Below, in pieces: positions 7,884 to 14,796 of a stretch of 14,796 bases of DNA (its first letter is position 1; each line of letters begins with the position of its first letter). This DNA comes from JANNAT01 sp043766915 (GTDB taxonomy: Bacteria > Pseudomonadota > Alphaproteobacteria > Rhodobacterales > Rhodobacteraceae). The stretch lies in contig JAYUHO010000132.1 of the NCBI GenBank assembly GCA_043766915.1, positions 1 through 14,796 of the forward strand, read 5' to 3'. Position numbers and translations under genes: made by a program. The notes under the pieces are model-generated. The model was not told the origin of the DNA. It did no database searches and worked only from the letters and a program-made list of their open reading frames with translations.

Positions 7884-9217
7884 CCCTTCGTCTCCACGAT
7901 GGCCCATAACTCCATCTTCAGATCAGGCCAATCTCCGGCGAAATGCATCCCGATCGCCGGCGCATTGGAAAATTCCCGCCACAACGGCGAGTTCTTTTCG
8001 AGGATAAAATACACATTGCGCGACACTGCCCTGATCTGACGCGGCGGTGTTGGCGTGTGGATCAATTCAACCCCCGGCAGGTTGTTGTTCACAATTTCGG
8101 CCATCCGGGTGTTCGGCCCGACTTTGCACAGCTGCGGAAATTGCTGCTGCACCAGCGTCAAAGCCCGGCTGCTTTCCACTTCCAGCACGAACGTCGCATC
8201 GCGGAACAGATTGCGATCCGCCACCTGCGCCAGATAGGAATTCTGCCGCACCTGCACCAGTTCCAACCGCGTCGCGCGGCCCACATCGCGCGACAACAGC
8301 CGTTGGATATCACGCACAATCGGTTCAATCGACGCCTTCAGATCACCATGATCATAGGCGTCATAGGGCGGTGCCAGCCGCTTATCCTGATCAAAGGTCC
8401 ACAGCTCGCCTGAAAACCGCAGCAGTTCTTCAAACAACCGTTCCGGATGCACATAGCGGCTGGCGCGCAAATGGCGCAGCACGTTGATCTGGCGGTTCAG
8501 GCACAACAACATGAAATAATCGGTTGCCTGCAGGCCGCCCGCAGAACTGGGATCAGACGCATAGCGGGCCAGACTATCCAGCTTGGTTTCAACCCAGCCG
8601 ATCACCCGGTCCAGCCAGCCCAGCGCCACCGAATGCGCAGAGATGGTCAAAAGCGGCGGTGGGAACGCATCATCCAGAATAACCACATTGTCGCGCACTT
8701 CAACGATGCGGCCGATCTTCAGGCATTGATAGCCGGGTTTGGGCGTGGCGCGAATGTCCAACTCCATCCGGGGGGCGGCAATCTCGATCTGCGCTTCCAG
8801 CCGCAAGGCAGATGCCGCATCGGCCACGGTTTCCGCGCCCAGGACATAGCGCGTGGCTGCCCCCACTTCGGTATCCATCGCCACTTCGCGCCCGTTCATC
8901 ACCTGATCCGGCAGGGTCAGCCAAATGCCCATCCCATCCGATCCTTCCGGCACTTCAATGGCACGGGGCAGGGGGGAAACGGCGGGGGCATCAAACGGCG
9001 TGCCATCGGGAAAAATCCCTGAAACGGTGGCCAGTTCAACCCGGCCTTGCATCAACCGATCCCGGTTCATCCGCATTTCTTCGATGCCCCACGGATAGGG
9101 TGACACATGCCGCGTGCGTGCCTCGATCAGCTTTTCAACATAGCGGTCATTTTGTTGCAGATGATGGGGCTGAAGGAACAGCCCTTCCTTCCACGCAACC
9201 TTGCTATACCAAGACAT
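7880..9217 (-). CDS. tssK: T6SS baseplate adaptor TssK
   Basis: A 445-residue protein of usual TssK length. The N-terminus carries the family hallmark: VAWKEGLFLQPHHLQQNDRY at residues 7-26. Later stretches such as LCLNRQINVLRHL, the HPERLFEELLRFSGEL segment and the C-terminal VGRATRLELVQVRQNSYLAQ are also in keeping with the family. It is cytoplasmic with no signal peptide. TssK forms trimers that link the baseplate wedge (TssEFG) to the TssL/TssM membrane complex. The ATG at 9217 has GAGGGCAGG directly upstream as a ribosome binding site. It appears to be the first gene of the operon in this window, preceded by 215 bp of non-coding DNA. No tssJ lies upstream, although J-K-L-M is a common order. 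The stop overlaps the tssL start. Confidence 0.97.
   Translation of the reverse strand: MSWYSKVAWKEGLFLQPHHLQQNDRYVEKLIEARTRHVSPYPWGIEEMRMNRDRLMQGRVELATVSGIFPDGTPFDAPAVSPLPRAIEVPEGSDGMGIWLTLPDQVMNGREVAMDTEVGAATRYVLGAETVADAASALRLEAQIEIAAPRMELDIRATPKPGYQCLKIGRIVEVRDNVVILDDAFPPPLLTISAHSVALGWLDRVIGWVETKLDSLARYASDPSSAGGLQATDYFMLLCLNRQINVLRHLRASRYVHPERLFEELLRFSGELWTFDQDKRLAPPYDAYDHGDLKASIEPIVRDIQRLLSRDVGRATRLELVQVRQNSYLAQVADRNLFRDATFVLEVESSRALTLVQQQFPQLCKVGPNTRMAEIVNNNLPGVELIHTPTPPRQIRAVSRNVYFILEKNSPLWREFSNAPAIGMHFAGDWPDLKMELWAIVETKG
7892..7895 (-). promoter_or_regulatory. Shine-Dalgarno of tssL inside tssK
   Basis: GGAG eight bases before the ATG at 7883, within the last tssK codons. Together with the ATGA stop/start overlap it supports translational coupling and decides the start against the ATG at 7907. 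Confidence 0.55.
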
Positions 9218-9260
9218 CCTGCCCTCAATCTATCGAACAGCCAAAACACGGCCGTAATCC

Positions 9261-9266
9261 TGTCAA
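9261..9266 (-). promoter_or_regulatory. Possible -35 element of a T6SS operon promoter
   Basis: A perfect TTGACA lies on the minus strand 43 bases upstream of the tssK ATG. No convincing -10 hexamer is found at 16-18 bp spacing; the best AT-rich match (GATAGA) is about 26 bp away. The 9218-9389 region is the obvious place for the operon promoter because a hairpin closes the gene upstream, but the exact element is uncertain. Confidence 0.25.
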
Positions 9267-9389
9267 ATCCGCCGCCCCTAAAAACAGGCCGCTTTGGGAA
9301 ACTCCCTTGGGATCAGTCTGCGTCCTCTGCCCCGCCGGATCAAGTCTATGTTTTGTGAACAATGGCGGCCAAAGGTATCCAGACACAGG

Positions 9390-9422
9390 AAACCCCGGCA
9401 CACGCTGGGCATGCCGGGGTTT
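9390..9422 (-). terminator. Hairpin terminator after the autotransporter gene
   Basis: A perfect 11-bp inverted repeat: AAACCCCGGCA (9390-9400) pairs with TGCCGGGGTTT (9412-9422) around an 11-base loop. It starts 11 bases after the stop codon of the autotransporter gene. In the minus-strand reading the stem ends in TTT followed by a T-containing but not pure-U tail (CCTGTGTCT). It is thus a probable intrinsic terminator of moderate strength that insulates the T6SS operon from upstream transcription. Confidence 0.7.
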
Positions 9423-9432
9423 AAGGGTTGGA

Positions 9433-10390
9433 TCAGAACGACAACCGAACTTGGGCCGTCAGGCTGTAGCTGTCGCTGACATTCGGGCCAAACCGCGCGT
9501 CTGCCCGCACGTTCGCGTTCAACTGCTTGGCGCCGCCCGGACCGTTCTCAAGGATCTTGACATAGTTGACCCCGATAGACGCTTCGGCAAATCCACCGAT
9601 GCTGCCGACGCTGATGGTCTCCGGCCCCGGCAAAGCAGTAGAGCTGTAAATCGCTTTGCGATCGCCACCAAAGTCTTGATACAGGTTGCCCGAGATAAAG
9701 GTTGTCGTTGCCGACGAGCCTTCAGGCGAGATTTTGGTTTTGGCAAACGTGCCGCCGACAAAGCCGACAACCGTATCAAACGGGCTGATTTCCAGCGTTT
9801 CGCCCCCGGCCAGCGTCAAAGTATCGCCCGTGACACTGGTATAGTTAAAGCCAATGGTCGGGACAAAGTTGGTGCCTTTTTCCTCGTTCAGATCAAGCCG
9901 ATAGTTAAACCGCGTGCCCACTGTCGTTGATTGGGTGGAATAGCTGAGGCCATCCAGACCAACGGGAACGCCGATCAGTGTCGTTTCGCTCAGATCAAAC
10001 TTGGTCCGGTCAAAGCGCAACTGCACATCACCCGAAAAGCGGTCTTTGCTGCCTGCTGCATAAACACCGAAGTAGCTTTGCTTGAATTCTGACCCCGACG
10101 AGCCGGTTACCAAAGTTGGGTTGATCGGATCAGAGAACACGTTTTGGTTGGTAGAGCCGATGTTATACCCAACCATCGCCCCAACCGCGCCATCCCAGCC
10201 ATTAAAGAACCGGCCATCAAAGCACCCAAAATCATAGCCGCCCTGCACGCCAGAGAACTGCGAAGAAATCGTGCTTTGCGTACTGACCGCATTGTTGCTC
10301 GAATTTCCCTTGACCGTAGCGATGCCGGTTGATGCCCGGAAATACCCGCCGTTCGAGCAGCCTTCTTCGGCGGCAAGGCCCGATACGAAC
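9433..10390 (-). other. Autotransporter C-terminal beta-barrel domain
   Basis: This is the translocator part of the autotransporter. Alternating hydrophobic/polar strands, aromatic-rich turns and the final RLSF fit an outer-membrane barrel. It contains the only two cysteines seen in the window part of the protein, at codons 10357-10359 and 10222-10224, 45 residues apart. Confidence 0.8.
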
Positions 10391-13300
10391 GGGCTGGTCG
10401 GGCGGTTCACAACCGTGCCAATCAGCGATTGCGTGGTGGCCGCACTGGCTGCCACACCGCCGACGGCAGGGTTGATCTGGCTGATCACCTGCACATCCGT
10501 GCCGTTTTGCGCCATAGCATAAAGCACAGCGCCGCCCGTTGGCAGGCCGGTCTGCGCCAATGTGGCCCCAGCCCCCGCACCGGCGAACACCGTGATCGGC
10601 GTCAACAGCGCGCCGCCCGGCGTTGCGGTAAAGTCCACACGCACCGCGCTGACCCCGCCCGCCGTAGCCGTAACCAGATCAGTGGTGCCGTTGCTCAGGT
10701 TCAGGTCCATCTGATAACGGCCAGAACCGCCGGTCGCCCCCGAGATTGTCAGGGTATCGCCCGTCGCCCCGTTTGCCATATCAACGATGCCGTTGTTGGT
10801 CAGCGCCCCCGTGATGGTTGACGCGCCACTTGTTTCAAGTATCCCGCCAACGCTGTTGGTAAACGCGCTTGCGATGGTGCCGCTTGTCAATACAACCCGG
10901 CCGGTGTTGACCAAAGACGTGCCTGCCAGGGTTCGCCCCGGGCCCACATTCACTGTGGTGAACGAGGTGTTGGTGATCGCCCCCAACCCGGTGTAGTTGC
11001 CCGCAATCACGTTCAAGGTGCCGTTGTTGGCAAACGTGGCCCCTCCGCCCGTCAGGGCAGCCGTCACATTAAACACGCCATTGTTGACGATATTGCCCGT
11101 CATCGCGCCAGCCGCGTTTACCGTGCCAGCCACCGCGTTGGTCAACCCACCGGTAAACGTGCCGCTGGCAACGTTGATCGTGCCCCCGCCCGCGTTGGTG
11201 GTCGCTCCGCCAACCGTGCCGCCCGTCACATTCATCGTCGCGCCACTGCCAACTGCAGCAGTTCCCGCAACTCTGCCTGTCAGGTTCAAAACACCCGACC
11301 CCGAGACGGTCGTTGCCCCGGTATAGGTGTTCAGCGCCGACAGGGTTGTCGTGCTGGTGCCCGTCACGGTCAGCTGACCATCGCCGCTGATCACACCCGA
11401 AACCACCGATGCACCAGAGTTCAACGTCAGCCCTGCGGCAGAATTCAGCGCAACTGTGCCCGTGCTGTTCAGCGAGGCGATGCTTTCATTACCCGTCAGC
11501 ACAACCGCGCCCGCGTTGGTCACTGCCGCCGCTGTTGTCAAAGCCCCGCCATCGGTGCTCAGGGTGCCCGCTGCACTGGTGCCAAGCACCGTGCTGGCAA
11601 GCGTGCCTGCGCCCGTCACCGCCAGGGTGCCGCTCGTCACCGATGTTGGCCCTGTATAGCCATTCGCCCCGGTCAGCGTCTGCGTGCCACCAATAACCGT
11701 CACACCGCCTGCACCATTGATACCGCCCGCAAAGCTGCCACCGACAGGCCCCAGCGTCAGCGTATTCGCCCCCAGCCCGACAACACCCGTGCCTGCCCCG
11801 TTCAACCCAACCAGCGTTTGTGCGCCACCAAGGTTCAACGTGCCATTTACCGTAGTCGCCGCCGCCACATCCAACTGCGCCGCCCCGCCGGTGGTCAACG
11901 TCGCCCCGGCAGTAACGGTCAGGCTGGCCGCATTGTCGATCAGGCCGGTTGCGCCCATTGTCGTGGTCGCATTGTTGCCAACCGTCACAGCGCCGGTGTT
12001 CACCAGATCAACCGTGCCGTTGATGGCACCGCCGTTCAATGCCGCCGTACCGGAGGCCGTTACCACCGCACCAGTGGCAACTGTGCCGCCGGTCTGGGTG
12101 AAACTTGGCGTCGTGATCGCTGAATTCAGCGTGCCACCCGACTGCCCGTAACTTGTCGAGGCCGTCAAAACCGCCGACCCGCCAATCGTGCCCGCCGTTT
12201 GGGTCACCACGGCCTGAGTGGTCACCGTGTTCACCGTCAAGGTGCCGCCGTTTACCGTCGTGGTATTTGCCACATTGCCCAACGTGCCGCCAGTTGCCAC
12301 CGTTACGCTGCCCAAGGTTACCGTCGTGCCCCCGGTGTAGGTATTGGCGCCTGATAAAGTCACCGCCCCGCCATTCGCCCGCACCGATCCGGTGCCACCG
12401 ATCACCCCGGAAATCGCCGATGTGCCTGTGGTCAACGTCAACTGCGCTCCCGTCAGGGTAACGCCACCCACGCCATTCAGACTGGCGATGGTTTCGTTGC
12501 CGGTCAGCGTAACCGCACCCGCAACGGTGCTGTTGTTTGTAATCGCCGCACCTGCAGCCAATGCGCCGCCATCCGTGCGCAATACCCCTGTGCCCGCCGT
12601 GCCTATGACCGTGCCGCCAATCGCGCCCGCACCCGTCAGGTCAAGCAACCCCCCGCCCGTCACATTAGTAGGCCCGCTATAGGTGTTTGCCGCCGTCAAC
12701 GTGGTCAGACTGGTGCCTGTCACGGTCAAACCGCCGGCACCCGAAACAACGCCGCTAAGTGTCGAGGCGACAGGACCATTCAACGTCAGAACGGAACCCG
12801 ACGACAAACCAACCGTGCCCGTACCGTTGATGTCGCCGATACTTTCACTTCCCCCCGCGATCAGGTCAAACGCTCCATTGTTGGTCACGGATAACGCAGT
12901 CGCAAAAGCGGCCCCATCGCTGGACAAGGTCGCGCCCGGATCAACGGTAAAGAACCCGGTCGTCAGCGCCGATCCTGCCCCGGTAAACGACAGCGTACCT
13001 CCGGTTACAGTCGTACCCGCTGTATAGGTGTTCACCCCTGTCATCGTCATGACGCCGGTGCCGACTTTCTGGAAAAAGCCCGCCGCCGCCCCCGACATCA
13101 CGCCGGAATAGGTGGTCGAGGTGTTATCGCCCCCTGCGGTAAGGCCCGCCGTCAACACCACAGCCCCCGATCCGGCTAGTGACCCGATGGTTTCATCGGC
13201 ATTCACCTGCAAGGTGCCCGGGGCGGTAACAACCACCGCTCCGGCATTGGCAATCGCCGCTCCGCCGGTCAGCGCCAATGCGCCTGCGTTTACCGTCGTG

Positions 13301-14796
13301 GTGCCGGTGTAGGTGTTCACGCCCGAAAGGGTGAACACCCCACTGCCTTGTTTGACCAACCCGCCCGTGCCGCTGATAATGCCCGCCATTGCAGTGCTGG
13401 TCGCATCGCCCGTAGTCAGGATATTCGCGCCCAGGGACACAGTCGTTCCCGCCACCCCCGCCAAAGACCCAATCGTTTCGGCCCCCGTCAGCGTCAGATT
13501 GCCGGTGCCCGTCAAAACCACCGCCGCCGCATCGGCAATAGCCGCGCCATCGGTGGAAAGACTGCCGGTGCCCGCCACGGTCACGGTGGTCGAAGCCACA
13601 GACCCGCTGCCCGTCAGCGCCAGTGTGCCCGCATTAACGGTGGTGGCCCCGCTGTAGGTGTTCACACCTGACAAGTTGAACACGCCCGCGCCTTGCTTGA
13701 TCAACCCACCCGTGCCGCCAATGACGCCCGCCATTATGGTGTTTGTTGCATTTCCTGTCGTCAGCGTGTTCGCCCCAAGGCTTGCGGTCGAGGTCGCACC
13801 GCCCGCCAAAGACCCAATCGTTTCGGCCCCCGACAGCGTCAGATCGCCGGTGCCCGTCAAAACCACCGCCGCCGTGTCCAGCAAAGCCGCGCCATCGACA
13901 TTGATATTGGCGCCCGTGGCCACGTTCACCACCGCAGATGCCAGCGATCCCGTCACGACCAACGAGCCGCCAGTAACGGTCGTGGCCCCTGTATAAGTAT
14001 TCGCCGCCGACAGCGTCAGTGTGCCCGTCCCGATTTTCTCTAATGGCCGTCCGGCGGCGTCTTCACTGATGACACCTGACTGTTCCGCCGCATCCGCCGC
14101 CAGAACCTCGACTTGCGTTGTGTTGGATGCAATCGTAATCGGCGTCGCGGAATTCACTGCGTTTGCATAACTGATCACCGACCCCGTCGTGGTGATTGAT
14201 CCTGCAGCCCCGCCCGCCGCATTGTTCGACCCCAGCAGCAGCGTACCGTTGACAGTGATCCCCCCGCCGATGGTGTTGTTGCCCGACAGTGCCAAGGTGC
14301 CCGCGCTGACGGTGATTGTGCCCGCAGTGTTGATGGTGCCCGACAGCGTGGTCGTGCCGGTGCCTTCTTTGATCAAATGTGTCAGCGCAGTATCGCCCGT
14401 TACACCGCCCGAAAAGGTGGTGCTGGTATTATCCGAGCCAAAGGTCAGCCCGGACGCGCCCAAGGCCGATGTCAGGGCAATCGACCCAACACTGCCCGAC
14501 AGCGAATCCACCGACACAAACGCGTTGTCGAGGCCAAGCGTGCCGCCCGTCACCGCCAGATCGCCAATGTCACGGGTAACTCCACCACTGTCGATGTTCA
14601 AAGCACCAGCCGTCAGCGTCGTGGTGCCGGTGTAAGAGATGGCACCAGTCAAAGTGAACGTGCCCGCGCCTTGCTTGGTCAATCCACCCGTGCCACCGAT
14701 AGCACCTGCCATCGTGGTGCTGGTGGCGTCACCTGTGGTCAGGATATTCGCGCCCAAGGCTACGCTGGTGCCCGCGACGCCCGCCAGTGATCCGAT
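9433..14796 (-). CDS. Large autotransporter adhesin-like protein, C-terminal part (5' end outside window)
   Basis: An open frame of 1787 codons plus a TGA stop runs off the right edge, so signal peptide and true start are not visible; a TTG at 14757 in the frame is not a credible start. The passenger (14796 to about 10390) is Gly/Thr/Ala/Val-rich, almost free of charge and of cysteine, and made of autotransporter-associated beta-strand repeats. Their hallmark is GTGGLTKQGAGTFTLTG followed by NTYTGTTTVxxGxLxLTG; it predicts a right-handed beta-helix. The last 310 or so residues are the outer-membrane beta-barrel, from about CSNGGYFRASTG through YFGVYAAGSKDRFSGDVQLR to the terminal SLTAQVRLSF, ending with Phe as beta-barrel proteins do. 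The protein would export its own passenger to the cell surface. A role in adhesion or aggregation is inferred from architecture only; no protease or lipase motif is visible. It has the same orientation as the T6SS operon but is separated by a hairpin, so a functional link is not shown. Confidence 0.9.
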   Translation of the reverse strand: MGSLAGVAGTSVALGANILTTGDATSTTMAGAIGGTGGLTKQGAGTFTLTGAISYTGTTTLTAGALNIDSGGVTRDIGDLAVTGGTLGLDNAFVSVDSLSGSVGSIALTSALGASGLTFGSDNTSTTFSGGVTGDTALTHLIKEGTGTTTLSGTINTAGTITVSAGTLALSGNNTIGGGITVNGTLLLGSNNAAGGAAGSITTTGSVISYANAVNSATPITIASNTTQVEVLAADAAEQSGVISEDAAGRPLEKIGTGTLTLSAANTYTGATTVTGGSLVVTGSLASAVVNVATGANINVDGAALLDTAAVVLTGTGDLTLSGAETIGSLAGGATSTASLGANTLTTGNATNTIMAGVIGGTGGLIKQGAGVFNLSGVNTYSGATTVNAGTLALTGSGSVASTTVTVAGTGSLSTDGAAIADAAAVVLTGTGNLTLTGAETIGSLAGVAGTTVSLGANILTTGDATSTAMAGIISGTGGLVKQGSGVFTLSGVNTYTGTTTVNAGALALTGGAAIANAGAVVVTAPGTLQVNADETIGSLAGSGAVVLTAGLTAGGDNTSTTYSGVMSGAAAGFFQKVGTGVMTMTGVNTYTAGTTVTGGTLSFTGAGSALTTGFFTVDPGATLSSDGAAFATALSVTNNGAFDLIAGGSESIGDINGTGTVGLSSGSVLTLNGPVASTLSGVVSGAGGLTVTGTSLTTLTAANTYSGPTNVTGGGLLDLTGAGAIGGTVIGTAGTGVLRTDGGALAAGAAITNNSTVAGAVTLTGNETIASLNGVGGVTLTGAQLTLTTGTSAISGVIGGTGSVRANGGAVTLSGANTYTGGTTVTLGSVTVATGGTLGNVANTTTVNGGTLTVNTVTTQAVVTQTAGTIGGSAVLTASTSYGQSGGTLNSAITTPSFTQTGGTVATGAVVTASGTAALNGGAINGTVDLVNTGAVTVGNNATTTMGATGLIDNAASLTVTAGATLTTGGAAQLDVAAATTVNGTLNLGGAQTLVGLNGAGTGVVGLGANTLTLGPVGGSFAGGINGAGGVTVIGGTQTLTGANGYTGPTSVTSGTLAVTGAGTLASTVLGTSAAGTLSTDGGALTTAAAVTNAGAVVLTGNESIASLNSTGTVALNSAAGLTLNSGASVVSGVISGDGQLTVTGTSTTTLSALNTYTGATTVSGSGVLNLTGRVAGTAAVGSGATMNVTGGTVGGATTNAGGGTINVASGTFTGGLTNAVAGTVNAAGAMTGNIVNNGVFNVTAALTGGGATFANNGTLNVIAGNYTGLGAITNTSFTTVNVGPGRTLAGTSLVNTGRVVLTSGTIASAFTNSVGGILETSGASTITGALTNNGIVDMANGATGDTLTISGATGGSGRYQMDLNLSNGTTDLVTATAGGVSAVRVDFTATPGGALLTPITVFAGAGAGATLAQTGLPTGGAVLYAMAQNGTDVQVISQINPAVGGVAASAATTQSLIGTVVNRPTSPFVSGLAAEEGCSNGGYFRASTGIATVKGNSSNNAVSTQSTISSQFSGVQGGYDFGCFDGRFFNGWDGAVGAMVGYNIGSTNQNVFSDPINPTLVTGSSGSEFKQSYFGVYAAGSKDRFSGDVQLRFDRTKFDLSETTLIGVPVGLDGLSYSTQSTTVGTRFNYRLDLNEEKGTNFVPTIGFNYTSVTGDTLTLAGGETLEISPFDTVVGFVGGTFAKTKISPEGSSATTTFISGNLYQDFGGDRKAIYSSTALPGPETISVGSIGGFAEASIGVNYVKILENGPGGAKQLNANVRADARFGPNVSDSYSLTAQVRLSF
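13459..13529 (-). repeat. Near-identical repeat block, copy 1
   Basis: This 71-base block matches 13804-13874 with two mismatches (at 13488 and 13500). It encodes the AAVLTGTGNLTLTGAETIGS region of the autotransporter passenger. The offset between the copies is 345 bp, exactly 115 codons. Confidence 0.85.
13804..13874 (-). repeat. Near-identical repeat block, copy 2
   Basis: Second copy of the block at 13459-13529. Both differences change an amino acid (Asn to Asp and Thr to Ser, relative to copy 1). Such identity over GC-rich DNA points to recent duplication or gene conversion between repeat units. Confidence 0.85.

Larger units (their letters stand above)
11323..14634 (-). repeat. Long-period (about 340 bp) autotransporter beta-strand repeats
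   Basis: The tyrosine of the NTYTG-like motif (variants ISYTG, NTYSG, NTYTA, NGYTG) is encoded at 14632, 13993, 13654, 13309, 13024, 12679, 12337, 11656 and 11323. Successive distances are 639, 339, 345, 285, 345, 342, 681 and 333 bp, that is, one or two units of roughly 340 bp (113 residues), with one shorter unit. Within each unit recur a GGL.K.G.G segment, an STDGA-like element and an ETIGSLAG-like element. Units are diverged except for a few near-identical blocks. Confidence 0.85.

Noticed and set aside
9296..9306. Short inverted repeat GGGA-AAC-TCCC upstream of tssK as a possible operator
   Set aside because: A four-base arm is too short to be meaningful without comparative support.
10787..13996. 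A run of plus-strand open frames opposite the autotransporter, several of them end to end (for example 10997-11326, 12344-12682, 12683-13027, 13313-13657, 13658-13996)
   Set aside because: They are antisense shadows of a repetitive GC-rich gene. Their length and junctions follow the 340-bp repeat period, their products are Pro/Val/Ala-rich low complexity, and they have no family resemblance.
13313..14796. CRISPR-like direct repeats
   Set aside because: The repeats are coding, in frame with the autotransporter passenger, of long and variable period, and lack uniform repeats with unique spacers.

Overview
The window looks like chromosomal DNA of an alphaproteobacterium, most likely of the Rhodobacterales/Rhodobacteraceae type. 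This rests on GC-rich coding, the gene order and the style of the predicted proteins; no rRNA or other marker gene confirms it. All seven genes lie on the minus strand, so the biological order runs from high to low coordinates. No stretch longer than about 215 bases lacks a gene.

From 14796 down to 9433 lies the 3' part (1787 codons plus no visible start) of a very large autotransporter (type V secretion). It has a Gly/Thr/Ala-rich passenger built from autotransporter-associated beta-strand repeats with a spacing near 340 bp, followed by a C-terminal outer-membrane beta-barrel ending in Phe. A hairpin with an 11-bp stem follows at 9390-9422, then a short promoter-like region.

From 9217 down to the window edge is a compact type VI secretion (T6SS) operon: tssK (baseplate adaptor), tssL (DotU with a C-terminal OmpA domain), tssM (IcmF family with an intact Walker A), tagF, pppA (PP2C phosphatase) and ppkA (Ser/Thr kinase, cut at position 1). 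Gaps are short (an ATGA overlap, 25, 2, 56 and 3 bp), which suggests one transcript. TssK, TssL and TssM form the envelope-anchored core. TagF, PppA and PpkA are the post-translational threonine phosphorylation switch that decides when the machine fires.

The most interesting signal is in TssL. Its long disordered cytoplasmic N-terminus carries three copies of the pentapeptide TVIGG (Thr13, Thr46, Thr126). TssL of Agrobacterium is known to be phosphorylated by PpkA on an N-terminal threonine (Thr14) and then bound by the FHA protein Fha. Three such sites beside a co-encoded kinase and phosphatase suggest a multisite switch. TagF has an unusual, strongly acidic insertion of about 95 residues. 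No tssJ is found next to tssK. I found no tRNA, rRNA, CRISPR array or insertion sequence.
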